Positions 28,314 through 37,553 are shown, numbered from the stretch's first letter. The stretch is 53,066 nucleotides of DNA from Alphaproteobacteria bacterium (GCA_014382345.1 JACNJX010000066.1:1-53066), one strand, 5' to 3'. The notes: a model not told the origin generated them from the letters alone. Numbers and translations are program-made.

Positions 28314-29743
28314 AATCGACGGCTGCGAATTTTGAAGACAACGCCGAAAAGGCCCTGGCCGACGATAAGCTTAAAGCCGCGCTTTCCAAACTATCGGAGG
28401 GCTTTCCGGCGAAACGGCGGGAAGCCGCCGACCGCCTGCCGGAATTCGAGAGCCTGCGCGACCAGGCGCGCGACATCAAAAGCCACGTCCTCGCCAACCT
28501 GGATTTCTACCTGGAGCAGTTCGAGGCCCGCGTCGTTGAGTCCGGCGGCACGGTGCACTGGTGCCGTACGGCGGCGGAAGCGCGTACCACGATCCTTCGC
28601 ATCTGCCGCAATGCGGGCGCCAAGACCGTAACCAAAAGCAAATCCATGATCGGCGAGGAAATCGCCATCAACGAACACCTGGAACACCACGGCGTCGAGC
28701 CGGTGGAAACGGATCTCGGCGAATACATCATCCAGCTTCGCCATGAGCCGCCCAGCCACATCATCGCGCCGGCCATCCACCTCAGCAAGGAACAGGTCGC
28801 CGACACCTTCCGGAAAAGCCACCCCCACCTGGCGCCGGAACGGGCGCTGGAGGAACCGCGCGCCCTGCTGGAAGAGGCCCGAAGCGAGCTCCGCCAGAAG
28901 TTCCTCGCCGCCGACGTCGGCCTGACCGGAGCCAACATGCTGATTGCCGAAACCGGCTCCATCGCGCTGGTCACCAACGAAGGCAACGCGGACCTGACCT
29001 ATTCCCTGCCGAAAACCCACATCGCCATCGCCAGCCTGGAAAAGATCGTGCCCACCCTGGAGGACGCGACGACCATCCTGCGCGTGTTGGCACGCTCAGC
29101 CACCGGCCAGGACATGTCCGTCTACAACACGTTCTGCACCGGGCCGAAGCGCGCGCAAGACCTTGACGGACCGGAAGACTTCCACATCGTATTGTTGGAT
29201 AACGGGCGCAGCAAAATGCTCGGCGGGGAATTCCACGATATGCTGCGCTGCATCCGCTGCGGCGCGTGCCTCAACCATTGCCCGGTCTACAAGTCCATCG
29301 GCGGGCACGCCTACGGCTGGGTTTATTCCGGACCCATGGGCGCGGTGCTGATTCCGAACCTGATCGGCCTGGACGAGGCCGGCCATCTGCCGAACGCCTC
29401 GACGCTGTGCGGCAAATGCGAAGACGTTTGCCCGATGCGCATCCCCCTGCCCCGGATGTTGCGGTCCTGGCGCACGCAGCAGTTCGAGGCGGGAAAAACC
29501 GCACCTCTGAGCCGGTCGCTGCTCAGGGCCTGGGCCTTTGTGACCGCCCGCCCTTGGCTCTACCGGATCATGGTGGCCCCGGCGGTTTCGGCGTTGGCCG
29601 CGTTGGGGCGCAAGGGGGGGCGGTTCCGCCGCCTGCCGCTGGCCGGCGGCTGGACGAAACACCGCGACCTGCCGGCGCCGGAAGGCGGCACCTTTGTCTC
29701 CCGCTGGAACCGGGGGGAACGCCCCGGGGAGAAAAAACCATGA
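28310..29743 (+). CDS. lutB: L-lactate oxidation Fe-S subunit LutB
   Basis: A 477-residue protein with an N-terminal LUD domain and a C-terminal ferredoxin-like pair of 4Fe-4S motifs: CIRCGACLNHCP at 314-325 and CGKCEDVCPMRIPLP further on. It carries electrons from lactate oxidation. It overlaps lutA and lutC by four bases each, so the operon is translationally coupled. The C-terminal 80 residues (SLLRAWAFVTARPWLYR...) are the LutB-specific DUF3390-like tail. Confidence 0.95.
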   Translation: MKSTAANFEDNAEKALADDKLKAALSKLSEGFPAKRREAADRLPEFESLRDQARDIKSHVLANLDFYLEQFEARVVESGGTVHWCRTAAEARTTILRICRNAGAKTVTKSKSMIGEEIAINEHLEHHGVEPVETDLGEYIIQLRHEPPSHIIAPAIHLSKEQVADTFRKSHPHLAPERALEEPRALLEEARSELRQKFLAADVGLTGANMLIAETGSIALVTNEGNADLTYSLPKTHIAIASLEKIVPTLEDATTILRVLARSATGQDMSVYNTFCTGPKRAQDLDGPEDFHIVLLDNGRSKMLGGEFHDMLRCIRCGACLNHCPVYKSIGGHAYGWVYSGPMGAVLIPNLIGLDEAGHLPNASTLCGKCEDVCPMRIPLPRMLRSWRTQQFEAGKTAPLSRSLLRAWAFVTARPWLYRIMVAPAVSALAALGRKGGRFRRLPLAGGWTKHRDLPAPEGGTFVSRWNRGERPGEKKP

Positions 29744-30447
29744 GCGACGCGCGCAGCGAAATCCTGGGCGCGGTCCGGGATGCGATCGCCAAATCCCACG
29801 GTTCTGCCGCGGGCGGCCCTACCGATATTCACGCCGACGCCCGCAGCCGCTTGGCCGACCATGCTGCGAACCTGATTCCGGCGCGCGGGCGGCTCGGCCG
29901 GAAGGCGCGGGTCGATCTGTTCATCCGCGAAGCCGAACGCGTCAACGCTACCGTGGCCCGGGTTTCCAGCACCTCCGGCGTACCGCGCGAGGTGGCGCGG
30001 TTTCTGGCCAAGAACAACCTGCCGATGAGCCTAAAAATCGCCCCGGAGACATCGGAAGACACCATTCCGTGGACCGAGCAGACGCTGTTGAAGGTCGAAG
30101 AAGGCCGCGCCGACGGCACCGAGCACGCCAGCGTCAGCCACGCCTTCGCCGGTGTCGCCGAAACCGGGACGCTGGTGGTGCTGTCGGGTCCGGGCAATCC
30201 GACGACGCTGAATTTCCTTCCCCCCACGCATATCTGCGTGGTGGCCGCGCCGGAAATTGCCGGGGACTACGAAGAGGTGTGGTCCCGCCTGCGTTCCGAA
30301 AAGGCTGGAGAGGAAACAGGCGGCGGCTTCATGCCGCGCACCGTCAACTGGATCACCGGGCCGTCGCGCACCGCCGATATCGAACAAACCCTGTTGCTGG
30401 GCGCGCACGGCCCCCAGCGCCTGCATATCGTGATTGTCGATGAGTAA
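29740..30447 (+). CDS. lutC: Lactate utilization protein LutC
   Basis: A 235-residue LUD-domain protein, third component of the Lut complex. ASVSHAFAGVAETGTLVV and PPTHICVVAAPEI are conserved in the family; the C-terminus ITGPSRTADIEQTLLLGAHGPQRLHIVIVDE is diagnostic. ATG at 29740 overlaps the lutB stop (ATGA); the longer upstream frame is a shadow of lutB. It overlaps smr by eight bases, so lutABC is joined directly to an otherwise unrelated housekeeping unit. Confidence 0.93.
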   Translation: MSDARSEILGAVRDAIAKSHGSAAGGPTDIHADARSRLADHAANLIPARGRLGRKARVDLFIREAERVNATVARVSSTSGVPREVARFLAKNNLPMSLKIAPETSEDTIPWTEQTLLKVEEGRADGTEHASVSHAFAGVAETGTLVVLSGPGNPTTLNFLPPTHICVVAAPEIAGDYEEVWSRLRSEKAGEETGGGFMPRTVNWITGPSRTADIEQTLLLGAHGPQRLHIVIVDE

Positions 30448-31033
30448 GCCGCCTGTAAAAAAAACCGATGCCGCCGGTGCCGATAGCCGCGCCCTCAGCG
30501 ACGCCGAAGGCGACCTGTGGCAACAGGTCATGGGCGATGTCGAGCCCTTGGAGGAAACCGGCGCGACGAAGACCCTGCCGCCGGCGGCCCTGAAAAAGAC
30601 CGCCGCTAAGCCCGGTTCTCCCGCCGCCTCAAAACCCGTATCCAAGCCCGCATCCAAACCCGCTCCTCCGCCTCCGCCTGAACTCCGGCACGGCGAGGCC
30701 CCCGGCCTCGACCGCAGCACACAAATGAAAATGCGCCGTGGCAAGGTCGCCATCGAAGCCCGCATGGACCTGCACGGCATGACGCAGGCCGAAGCGCACC
30801 GCGCGTTGAACGCGTTTCTGCAAGCCGCACAGGATGCCGGGCGGCGCACGGCGCTGGTCATCACCGGCAAGGGCCGGGGAAAAGACGGCGACGGCGAAGG
30901 CATTTTGCGCGCCGCCGTGCCCCGCTGGCTGAATGAAGGCGCGAACCGCGGCATGGTGCGGGCGTTTTCCCATGCCGCGCCGAAGGACGGCGGCGAAGGC
31001 GCGCTCTATATCATGCTGAAGAAACTGAAATGA
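30440..31033 (+). CDS. Smr/MutS2-type endonuclease domain protein
   Basis: A 197-residue protein with a long Pro/Ala/Lys-rich N-terminal half and a C-terminal Smr domain containing ARMDLHGMTQAEAHRAL (LHGMT at 111-115) and VITGKGRGKDG (GKG at 143-145), the two motifs of the Smr nuclease fold. Its cellular substrate in bacteria is not settled. It usually follows mltA; here lutABC is between them. Its stop overlaps the xre start by four bases. ATG at 30440 is preferred over TTG at 30434. Confidence 0.9.
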   Translation: MSKPPVKKTDAAGADSRALSDAEGDLWQQVMGDVEPLEETGATKTLPPAALKKTAAKPGSPAASKPVSKPASKPAPPPPPELRHGEAPGLDRSTQMKMRRGKVAIEARMDLHGMTQAEAHRALNAFLQAAQDAGRRTALVITGKGRGKDGDGEGILRAAVPRWLNEGANRGMVRAFSHAAPKDGGEGALYIMLKKLK

Positions 31034-31416
31034 CCCCGTTCGGATCGAAAGTCCGCGAACTTCGCGCCAGGCAGGGGCTGTCGCTGAAAAAAATGGCCGA
31101 GGACCTGGGGGTTACGTCGGCCTATTTTTCGGCGCTCGAGCACGGTCACCGGGGCCAACCCGGCAGCGGCCTGATCCAGCAGATCTGCGGTTATTTCGAT
31201 CTGCCCTGGGAAGAGGCGGAAGAACTGGAACGCCTGGCCGCGCTCTCGCACCCCCGCGTCGTCGTCGACACCTCGGGCCTCAGCCCGTCGGCGACGGAAC
31301 TGGCGAACCTGTTGGCGCAGGCCATCGGCGACATGGACGAAGACACGATCGAATGGGTCATGGCCGAAATCCGCGGCCGCAACGGCGCCAAGGACCGGGG
31401 TGGCCCGACGCACTGA
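31030..31416 (+). CDS. XRE family transcriptional regulator
   Basis: A 128-residue protein with an N-terminal helix-turn-helix (VRELRARQGLSLKKMAEDLGVTSAYFSALEHGHRGQP, about 8-44) and a C-terminal helical region of about 60 residues with no recognisable ligand domain. It is translationally coupled to smr (ATGA overlap), a neighbour it keeps in many alphaproteobacteria. Target genes are unknown. A 107-bp repeat element begins 15 bases after its stop and could stop transcription before hslU, which is convergent. Confidence 0.85.
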   Translation: MTPFGSKVRELRARQGLSLKKMAEDLGVTSAYFSALEHGHRGQPGSGLIQQICGYFDLPWEEAEELERLAALSHPRVVVDTSGLSPSATELANLLAQAIGDMDEDTIEWVMAEIRGRNGAKDRGGPTH

Positions 31417-31431
31417 CGCACAGAGAAACTC

Positions 31432-31538
31432 CTAGAGCAAATCCCGAGCGGATGGAATCATCCGCGACGACGAATTCGCTTCTGAAACAAAGGCATAGAG
31501 CATTTTGTGTGAACGCGAGTGAACAGAAAATGCTCTAG
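31432..31538. repeat. 107-bp palindromic intergenic repeat element
   Basis: Terminal inverted repeats CTAGAGCA (31432-31439) and TGCTCTAG (31531-31538) bound the element. Inside are a perfect hairpin GCGGATG-GAAT-CATCCGC (31448-31465) and a larger one with 11-bp arms TAGAGCATTTT (31496-31506) and AAAATGCTCTA (31527-31537). A partial copy is at 23993-24033. The right end supplies the TAG stop codon of hslU. It resembles short palindromic repeats common in alphaproteobacterial genomes, a recollection not checked here. Confidence 0.8.
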
Positions 31539-32857
31539 AGGATAAACTTCCGCAAGTCCGCGTCCTTGGCCAGGTCGCCGACCTGTTCGCGGACGTCTTT
31601 GGCGTCGAGGGTGATCTCCTCGCCACCGCGCTCGGTTGCCGTGAAGCTGATCTCCTCGACCAGCTTTTCCATCACTGTATGCAGCCGCCGGGCGCCGATG
31701 TTCTCGACCCCGGAGTTGATTTCGACCGCCATGTCGGCGATTTCCCCGACCGCATCGTCGGTGAAGCCCAGGGTGACATCTTCGACCCCCATCAGCGCCG
31801 TGTACTGTTTGATCAGGCTGGCCTCCGGCTCGGTCAGGATGCGCACAAGATCGTCGCGGCTGAGCGCGTTCAACTCGACCCGGATCGGCAGCCGGCCCTG
31901 AAGTTCGGGCAGCATGTCGGACGGTTTCGAGATATGAAATGCGCCGGACGCGATAAACAGAATGTGGTCCGTCTGCACCGGCCCGTGCTTGGTCGCCACC
32001 GTGGTGCCCTCGATCAGCGGCAGCAGGTCGCGCTGCACGCCCTCGCGGCTGACGTCGCCGCCGGAGCGCTCGGCGCGGACCGCGATCTTGTCGATTTCGT
32101 CGAGGAACACGATGCCGTTGTTTTCCACCGCGTGAATGGCGTCGCGCACGACCGTGTCCTCGTCGAGCAGTTTGTCGGCTTCGTCGGTCAGCAACATCTC
32201 GTAGGAGTCGGAGACATTGACGGTCTTGGTTTTTTTCGGCACGCCGAAGGCCTTGCCCATCATGTCGCCCAGGTTGAGCATGCCCACCTGCGCGCCCGGC
32301 ATGCCGGGAATGTCGAAGGTCGGCATGCCGCCGCCGGAAGCGTCGTCGACCGTGATCTCGATTTCCTTGTCGTCGAGCTGGCCTTCGCGCAGCATCTTGC
32401 GGAATTTCTGGCGCGAGGCCTCGCCGGCGCCTTCCCCCACCAAGGCGTCGATGACCCGCTCTTCGGCCTGCAGTTCGGCCTTCGCCGCGACCTGCTTGCG
32501 CATTTTTTCGCGCGCCATATAAATGGCGAACTCGACAAGGTCACGGATGATCTGCTCGACATCGCGCCCGACATAACCGACCTCCGTAAACTTGGTCGCC
32601 TCGACCTTGATGAAAGGGGCCTGGGCCAGTTTTGCCAGCCGGCGGGCGATTTCCGTCTTGCCGACGCCGGTCGGCCCGATCATCAGGATGTTTTTGGGCA
32701 GGACCTCTTCGCGCATGGTTTCGTCAAGCTGCTGGCGCCGCCAGCGGTTGCGCAGCGCAATGGCGACGGCGCGTTTGGCGTCGTCCTGGCCGACGATGTA
32801 GCGGTCCAGTTCGGAAACGATTTCGCGCGGCGTAAAACTTTGTTCGGTTTCGCTCAT
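31535..32857 (-). CDS. hslU: ATP-dependent protease ATPase subunit HslU
   Basis: A 440-residue AAA+ unfoldase that feeds the HslV peptidase. Walker A GPTGVGKT is at residues 61-68, followed by the pore-loop GYVGRDVEQ; Walker B is [10 protein letters not shown]. The C-terminus DLRKFIL is the tail that inserts into HslV. ATG at 32857 is used, overlapping the hslV stop by four bases; an upstream in-frame extension is not conserved. The TAG stop lies inside the right inverted repeat of the 107-bp element. Confidence 0.97.
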   Translation of the reverse strand: MSETEQSFTPREIVSELDRYIVGQDDAKRAVAIALRNRWRRQQLDETMREEVLPKNILMIGPTGVGKTEIARRLAKLAQAPFIKVEATKFTEVGYVGRDVEQIIRDLVEFAIYMAREKMRKQVAAKAELQAEERVIDALVGEGAGEASRQKFRKMLREGQLDDKEIEITVDDASGGGMPTFDIPGMPGAQVGMLNLGDMMGKAFGVPKKTKTVNVSDSYEMLLTDEADKLLDEDTVVRDAIHAVENNGIVFLDEIDKIAVRAERSGGDVSREGVQRDLLPLIEGTTVATKHGPVQTDHILFIASGAFHISKPSDMLPELQGRLPIRVELNALSRDDLVRILTEPEASLIKQYTALMGVEDVTLGFTDDAVGEIADMAVEINSGVENIGARRLHTVMEKLVEEISFTATERGGEEITLDAKDVREQVGDLAKDADLRKFIL

Positions 32858-33414
32858 AAGGACTCGATGGTGACGTTTTCGTTGGTGTAGACACAAATGT
32901 CGGCGGCGACCTTCATCGCCTGCTTGGCGATGTCCTCGGCGCTCAGGCTTTTCTGTCCCATCAGGGCGCGGGCCGCGGCCAGGGCATAATTGCCGCCCGA
33001 TCCGATGCCGATCAAGCCGTCTTCCGGTTCCAGCACGTCGCCGGTTCCGGTCAGCACCAGCGACACGTCCGTATCCGCGACCGCCATCATCGCTTCCAGC
33101 CGCCTGAGGTACCGGTCCGTGCGCCAGTCCTTGGCCATTTCGACGGCGGCGCGGGTCAGTTGGCCGGGATACTGTTCCAGTTTCGCTTCCAGGCGCTCAA
33201 ACAGGGTAAAGGCGTCCGCCGTGGCGCCGGCGAAGCCGCCGATGACGCCACCACCGCCGATCCGGCGAACCTTCAGCGCATTGGCCTTGATAACGGTGTC
33301 GCCCAGGCTGACCTGGCCATCACCGGCGATGACGACCTGTTTGCCCTTGCGTACGGAAAGAATCGTCGTTCCGTGCCAGACTTGAGACGAGGCCGGGGCG
33401 TTTTCGTATGCCAT
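32854..33414 (-). CDS. hslV: ATP-dependent protease peptidase subunit HslV
   Basis: A 186-residue threonine peptidase. The sequence [11 protein letters not shown] places the catalytic Thr at residue 16, so a 15-residue propeptide must be removed after Gly15 to expose it, as in other alphaproteobacterial HslV and unlike E. coli HslV, where only Met is removed. [13 protein letters not shown] and [14 protein letters not shown] are conserved. It is coupled to hslU downstream, and a strong inverted repeat lies 33 bases upstream. Confidence 0.96.
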   Translation of the reverse strand: MAYENAPASSQVWHGTTILSVRKGKQVVIAGDGQVSLGDTVIKANALKVRRIGGGGVIGGFAGATADAFTLFERLEAKLEQYPGQLTRAAVEMAKDWRTDRYLRRLEAMMAVADTDVSLVLTGTGDVLEPEDGLIGIGSGGNYALAAARALMGQKSLSAEDIAKQAMKVAADICVYTNENVTIESL

Positions 33415-33446
33415 GAAGTAAACTTCCCTGCGGGTTATAAGCCGAT

Positions 33447-33470
33447 GCCACGGGGGTAATTTCCCGTGGC
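33447..33470. promoter_or_regulatory. Inverted repeat upstream of hslV
   Basis: GCCACGGG and CCCGTGGC form a perfect 8-bp stem with an 8-base loop, 33 bases before the hslV start. On the reverse strand TATAAC (33439-33434) follows it as a possible -10 element. It could be an operator or a 5' leader hairpin of the hslVU transcript. Confidence 0.45.
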
Positions 33471-33658
33471 CGGGCTGGGGACTATAGCGACTGATTTGGG
33501 CTAGTAAAACGCATTGGTCAAGGGGGCGGGGGTGAACGGCCGAAACCCCGACATCGGGGCTGGCCCTTCCCAGGGCTTGGTGCTACAAAACGCCGGACCT
33601 AAATGGGGCGGATTTGGCGCCCCGAAACCCTTGAAACAACCCATGGGACGATAAATTT

Positions 33659-33694
33659 AAACAATTTGTTTGATTTTATAAAAACAAAATGTTT
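33659..33694. promoter_or_regulatory. Two 13-bp palindromes, candidate operators of the HTH-hisB gene
   Basis: AAACAATTTGTTT (33659-33671, 6-bp arms) and AAACAAAATGTTT (33682-33694, 5-bp arms) share the same half-site and lie 23 bp centre to centre, about two helical turns. They sit in an AT-rich stretch just before the HTH start at 33705. Further AAACAAAA half-sites follow at about 33710 and 33732, inside the coding start. Confidence 0.5.
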
Positions 33695-33704
33695 ATTTAT
33701 TCCG

Positions 33705-34574
33705 ATGACAAACAAAATTTACGCCTTAAGGAAACAAAATGGTTTGAGCCAGCAGGAGCTGGCTGAGCGTGTCGGCACGACCGGACAGCAGATCGGGCAC
33801 CTGGAGTCCGGCCGCCGCAAGCTGACCCAGGACTGGATGGAACGCCTCTCTGTCGGGCTCGGTTGCGCGCCGGCGGACTTGCTGGGCTCCGCCCTGTCCA
33901 CCTCAAAACCTTCCGGCCCCTCACCCAAGCCCCAACCGAATCCCCAACCGGCCCGCCCATCAGGAGATACCGCCATGCGTACCGCGACGATCGAACGCCG
34001 CACCAAGGAAACGGAGATCAGCGTGACCGTCAACCTGGACGGCAGCGGTGAATATTCCGTCGAAACCGGCATCGGCTTTCTCGACCACATGTTGGAACAG
34101 TTGTCCCGGCACAGCCTGATCGACCTGACGGTGCGGGCGAAGGGCGACCTGCATATCGATTTTCACCACACCACGGAAGATACCGGCATCGCCATCGGCG
34201 AGGCCGTGGCCCAGGCGCTGGGCGACCGCGCCGGCATCACGCGCTACGGCTCGGCCCTGATCCCGATGGACGAAACCCTGACCCGCGTTGCGCTCGACGT
34301 GTCCAACCGGCCTTATCTGGTCTGGCGGGTGGATTTCTCGCGCCCGAAGCTGGGTGACATGGACACCGAACTGTTCAAGGAGTGGTTTCAGGCCTTCGCT
34401 CAGTCGGCGGGGCTTACGCTGCATGTGGAAAATATCTATGGCGAGAACAACCACCATATTGTTGAATCCTGCTATAAGGGTCTGGCCCGGGCTTTGCGCC
34501 AGGCACTGGACATCGACCCCCGCAAGAGCGACGCCGTGCCGTCGACCAAGGGGGTTTTGGGCGGGTCGCTTTAG
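33705..34574 (+). CDS. XRE-type HTH domain in frame with HisB (possible fusion, 289 aa)
   Basis: From ATG at 33705 an open frame runs without a stop through a helix-turn-helix domain into hisB. Residues 3-60 are an XRE-type DNA-binding domain ([19 protein letters not shown], then [12 protein letters not shown]); residues 61-88 are a Pro/Ser-rich linker; residues 91-289 are complete HisB. Upstream are two palindromes that look like operators for such a domain. Either the cell makes a DNA-binding HisB, or a separate regulator has lost its stop codon and the enzyme is made from the internal start at 33975. Both products could coexist. Confidence 0.6.
   Translation: MTNKIYALRKQNGLSQQELAERVGTTGQQIGHLESGRRKLTQDWMERLSVGLGCAPADLLGSALSTSKPSGPSPKPQPNPQPARPSGDTAMRTATIERRTKETEISVTVNLDGSGEYSVETGIGFLDHMLEQLSRHSLIDLTVRAKGDLHIDFHHTTEDTGIAIGEAVAQALGDRAGITRYGSALIPMDETLTRVALDVSNRPYLVWRVDFSRPKLGDMDTELFKEWFQAFAQSAGLTLHVENIYGENNHHIVESCYKGLARALRQALDIDPRKSDAVPSTKGVLGGSL
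33975..34574 (+). CDS. hisB: Imidazoleglycerol-phosphate dehydratase
   Basis: A 199-residue manganese enzyme of histidine synthesis. Metal-binding motifs IDFHHTTED (about 62-69) and ENNHHIVES (157-165), and the C-terminal STKGVLGG, are intact. ATG at 33975 is the expected start: it has an AGGAG ribosome-binding site at 33962-33966 and matches family N-termini ([15 protein letters not shown]). The frame continues upstream into an HTH domain, described separately. It opens hisB-DUF2628-hisH-hisA-hisF-hisE. Confidence 0.96.
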   Translation: MRTATIERRTKETEISVTVNLDGSGEYSVETGIGFLDHMLEQLSRHSLIDLTVRAKGDLHIDFHHTTEDTGIAIGEAVAQALGDRAGITRYGSALIPMDETLTRVALDVSNRPYLVWRVDFSRPKLGDMDTELFKEWFQAFAQSAGLTLHVENIYGENNHHIVESCYKGLARALRQALDIDPRKSDAVPSTKGVLGGSL

Positions 34575-34599
34575 CGGGCGCTTCCTGGGACGAAAGTAT

Positions 34600-34992
34600 A
34601 TGAACCTCTATTGCGTATACCTCCGCCGTCACGGCCTAAATCCGGATAAAGACCTGGTTCTGGTCAAAGAGGGGTTTTCCTGGCCGGCATTCTTCCTGTC
34701 GTTCCTGTGGGCGCTCTGGCACCGGCTGTGGCTGGCGGCGGCGGTGTTTCTGGGCATCCAGGCCGTGGTCAGCGTATTCATCGTCTTGTACAGGCCCGAC
34801 CCGTTTACGCAATCCGTCGTGTCGCTTGGGCTCGCGGTTTTATTCGGGTTCATCGCCAACGATTTCCGCCAGTCCAAGTTGGCAGAAGAGGGTTTCGTTT
34901 GCACCGACGTGGTCAGTGGCGGCGACGGGGACCAGGCGCTCTGCCGTTTTCTCGACAAGGAACCGGCACTGGCGCAGGACCTGAATACATGA
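34600..34992 (+). CDS. DUF2628 domain membrane protein
   Basis: A 130-residue protein with conserved Trp-rich start ([24 protein letters not shown]) and two predicted membrane helices, matching DUF2628. It sits between hisB and hisH, a position seen in many alphaproteobacteria, and overlaps hisH by four bases (ATGA). Function is unknown; the linkage may be transcriptional only. The start ATG at 34600 is fixed by the conserved [11 protein letters not shown]-terminus. Confidence 0.85.
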   Translation: MNLYCVYLRRHGLNPDKDLVLVKEGFSWPAFFLSFLWALWHRLWLAAAVFLGIQAVVSVFIVLYRPDPFTQSVVSLGLAVLFGFIANDFRQSKLAEEGFVCTDVVSGGDGDQALCRFLDKEPALAQDLNT

Positions 34993-35633
34993 CCATCGCC
35001 ATCATCGATTACGGTTCGGGCAACCTTCGCTCCGCCGCCAAGGCCTTCGAGCGCGCCGTAGACGATGCCGGTTTGGGACTTAAGGTCGTGGTGACGCGCG
35101 ACCCGGCGGACCTCAAGGCGGCAAGCCATATCGTGCTGCCGGGCGTCGGCGCCTTTGCCGATTGCCGAAAGGGCCTGGCCGCCGTCGACGGCATGGAGGC
35201 GGCGTTGCAGGACCAGGTTATAACCGGAAAGAAACCCTTTCTCGGCATCTGCGTCGGCATGCAGCTGATGGCGGATATCGGGCGCGAGCACGGAGATATG
35301 CCGGGCCTCGGCTGGGTGCCGGGTGAGGTGATCGCCATGACGCCGTCTGATAAGGCCCTGAAGATTCCCCACATGGGCTGGAACGACCTGACGATCAAAG
35401 CCCCGCCGCACCCATTCTTGGAAGGCATCAAGGACGGAAGCCACGTTTATTTTGTCCACTCCTACGTTTTTCACGCCGCCGATCCTTCCGATGTTCTGGC
35501 CACCGTTGATTACGGCGGACCCGTGACGGCGGTGATCGGGCGCGATAACCTTGTCGGCACCCAGTTTCATCCGGAAAAAAGCCAAGCCGTGGGCTTACGC
35601 CTGATTTCCAATTTTTTGCAATGGCAGCCTTAA
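34989..35633 (+). CDS. hisH: Imidazole glycerol phosphate synthase glutaminase subunit HisH
   Basis: A 214-residue class I glutamine amidotransferase that supplies ammonia to HisF. The nucleophile is Cys88 in [11 protein letters not shown], and His194/Glu196 lie in [23 protein letters not shown] is the typical N-terminus. ATG at 34989 overlaps the DUF2628 stop. hisA follows after 28 bases. Confidence 0.97.
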   Translation: MTIAIIDYGSGNLRSAAKAFERAVDDAGLGLKVVVTRDPADLKAASHIVLPGVGAFADCRKGLAAVDGMEAALQDQVITGKKPFLGICVGMQLMADIGREHGDMPGLGWVPGEVIAMTPSDKALKIPHMGWNDLTIKAPPHPFLEGIKDGSHVYFVHSYVFHAADPSDVLATVDYGGPVTAVIGRDNLVGTQFHPEKSQAVGLRLISNFLQWQP

Positions 35634-35661
35634 GCCAAGCCAGGGATCACGACAAAACCAA

Positions 35662-36387
35662 ATGATTTTATTTCCCGCCATCGACTTAAAGGACGGCCAG
35701 TGCGTTCGCCTCTACCAGGGCGATATGGACCAGGCCACCGTGTTCGGCGACGACCCCGCCGCCCAGGCAAGGGCATTTCAGGACGAAGGCGCAGCCTGGC
35801 TGCATGTGGTCGACCTTAACGGCGCCGTCTCCGGGCATCCCGTCAACGAAGCGGCGGTGACGGGAATTTTGGATGTCCTGGATATTCCGGTGCAGTTGGG
35901 CGGCGGTATCCGTGACAGACAGACCATCGATTTCTGGCTGGAGCGCGGTGTGCGCCGGGTCATTCTGGGCACCGTCGCCGTCAGGGACCCGGACCTGGTC
36001 CGCCAAGCCTGCAAGGATCACCCCGGCCGGATCGCGGTCGGTATCGACGCGCGCGACGGGCTGGTCGCCGTAGAAGGCTGGACGGAAGTATCGGAAATCA
36101 CAGCCCTGGATTTGGCGCGGAAGTTCGAGGATTCCGGCGTTGCCGCCATTATTTATACGGACATTTCCCGCGACGGCGCCATGCAGGGCCCGAACACTGA
36201 AGCCACCGTGGAGTTGGCGAAAACCGTATCGGTGCCGGTGATCGCATCCGGTGGCGTGTCCTCAATGGCCGATCTCGAGGCGTTGAAAAAAGCCGGAGAC
36301 GGATTGTTGGAAGGCGTTATCAGCGGGCGCGCCCTTTATGACGGACGCATTGATCTGGCCGGCGCGGTGCGCCTGTTGGCGGCCTAG
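35662..36387 (+). CDS. hisA: Phosphoribosylformimino-5-aminoimidazole carboxamide ribotide isomerase
   Basis: A 241-residue TIM-barrel isomerase converting ProFAR to PRFAR. The two catalytic aspartates are visible: Asp8 in FPAIDLKDG and Asp129 in [19 protein letters not shown] is also conserved. It is in the usual order between hisH and hisF with a 19-base gap to the latter. Confidence 0.98.
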   Translation: MILFPAIDLKDGQCVRLYQGDMDQATVFGDDPAAQARAFQDEGAAWLHVVDLNGAVSGHPVNEAAVTGILDVLDIPVQLGGGIRDRQTIDFWLERGVRRVILGTVAVRDPDLVRQACKDHPGRIAVGIDARDGLVAVEGWTEVSEITALDLARKFEDSGVAAIIYTDISRDGAMQGPNTEATVELAKTVSVPVIASGGVSSMADLEALKKAGDGLLEGVISGRALYDGRIDLAGAVRLLAA

Positions 36388-36406
36388 AGGGCGGTGGGGA
36401 AAGAAT

Positions 36407-37174
36407 ATGCTGAAAGTCCGCATTATCCCCTGTCTCGATGTCGACGCCGGGCGCGTCGTCAAAGGGGTCAATTTCGTCGATCTGGTGGACGCCGGCGACC
36501 CGGTGGAACAGGCCCGCGTCTATGATAAGGCGGGGGCGGACGAACTTTGCTTTCTGGACATCACGGCAAGCTCCGACGACCGGGACACCATCTACGACGT
36601 CGTCGCGCACACGGCAGAACAATGTTTCATGCCGCTCACCGTCGGCGGCGGGGTGCGGAAAACCGAAGATATCCGTAAGCTCCTGCTGGCCGGCGCCGAC
36701 AAGGTTGCGATCAACACCGCAGCGGTGAAAAACCCGGACTTCGTCCGCGAGGCGGCGAAAAAATTCGGCAGCCAGTGCATCGTGGTTTCCGTGGACGCCA
36801 AGTCCACCGGCCCAGACGCCTATGAAATTTTCACCCACGGAGGGCGCGAGGCAACGGGGATCGAGGCCATCGGCTGGTCCCGGCGCATGGCGGACCTGGG
36901 CGCCGGGGAAATCCTGTTGACCTCCATGGACCGGGACGGCACCAAGCAGGGGTTCAACATCGGCCTGACCCGTGCCGTGTCCGATGCGGTGCCGGTGCCG
37001 GTGATTGCGTCGGGCGGCGTCGGCACGTTGGACCACCTGGTTGAAGGGGTGACCGAGGGGCACGCGTCCGCGGTCCTTGCGGCCTCGATTTTCCACTTCG
37101 GCACCTATACCATTGCCGAGGCCAAGGCCCACATGAAGGCCGCGGGTGCGGCGGTGCGGGACGATACGGCGTAA
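36407..37174 (+). CDS. hisF: Imidazole glycerol phosphate synthase cyclase subunit HisF
   Basis: A 255-residue TIM-barrel cyclase that makes imidazole glycerol phosphate and AICAR from PRFAR and ammonia. Catalytic Asp11 (IPCLDVDAG) and Asp130 (VSVDAK) are present, with [15 protein letters not shown] at 36407 is the true start; the open frame upstream overlaps hisA only as a shadow. Confidence 0.98.
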   Translation: MLKVRIIPCLDVDAGRVVKGVNFVDLVDAGDPVEQARVYDKAGADELCFLDITASSDDRDTIYDVVAHTAEQCFMPLTVGGGVRKTEDIRKLLLAGADKVAINTAAVKNPDFVREAAKKFGSQCIVVSVDAKSTGPDAYEIFTHGGREATGIEAIGWSRRMADLGAGEILLTSMDRDGTKQGFNIGLTRAVSDAVPVPVIASGGVGTLDHLVEGVTEGHASAVLAASIFHFGTYTIAEAKAHMKAAGAAVRDDTA

Positions 37175-37204
37175 AGCCGGGGGAACAATAAGGGAGTACG
37201 CTCC

Positions 37205-37537
37205 ATGACCGAAGAAACCATGTCGAGGCGTTTCATCGACGAGCTGTTCGAAACCATCAAAAGCCGTCGGGGCAGCGATCCGGAAGAGTCCTATACGGCA
37301 AGATTGTTCGACGAAGGCATCGAAAAAATTACCAAAAAAATCGGCGAGGAATCGACGGAAGTTATCGTCGCGGCGCTTCGCGAAACCCCGGCGCATGTGG
37401 TGTCCGAGAGCGCCGACCTTTTGTATCACCTGATGGTCCTTTGGGCGGAACAGGAAATTTCCCCCGACGATGTGTTCGAGGAGCTGGCCGGGCGCGCGGG
37501 CCGCTCAGGCATTGAGGAAAAAGAATCCAGGGAATAG
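37205..37537 (+). CDS. hisE: Phosphoribosyl-ATP diphosphatase
   Basis: A 110-residue all-alpha NTP pyrophosphatase (MazG-like fold) that converts PR-ATP to PR-AMP. EESYTARLFDEGIEKITKKIGEESTEVIVAAL and SESADLLYHLMVLW carry the metal-binding acidic residues. It is separate from hisI, which is not in the window. hinT follows after 16 bases. Confidence 0.95.
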   Translation: MTEETMSRRFIDELFETIKSRRGSDPEESYTARLFDEGIEKITKKIGEESTEVIVAALRETPAHVVSESADLLYHLMVLWAEQEISPDDVFEELAGRAGRSGIEEKESRE

Positions 37538-37553
37538 GGCAAAGGAATCCGCC

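Noticed and set aside
31679-32890. A 403-codon forward ORF opposite hslU.
   Set aside because: HslU is unmistakable on the other strand; the forward frame is a shadow.
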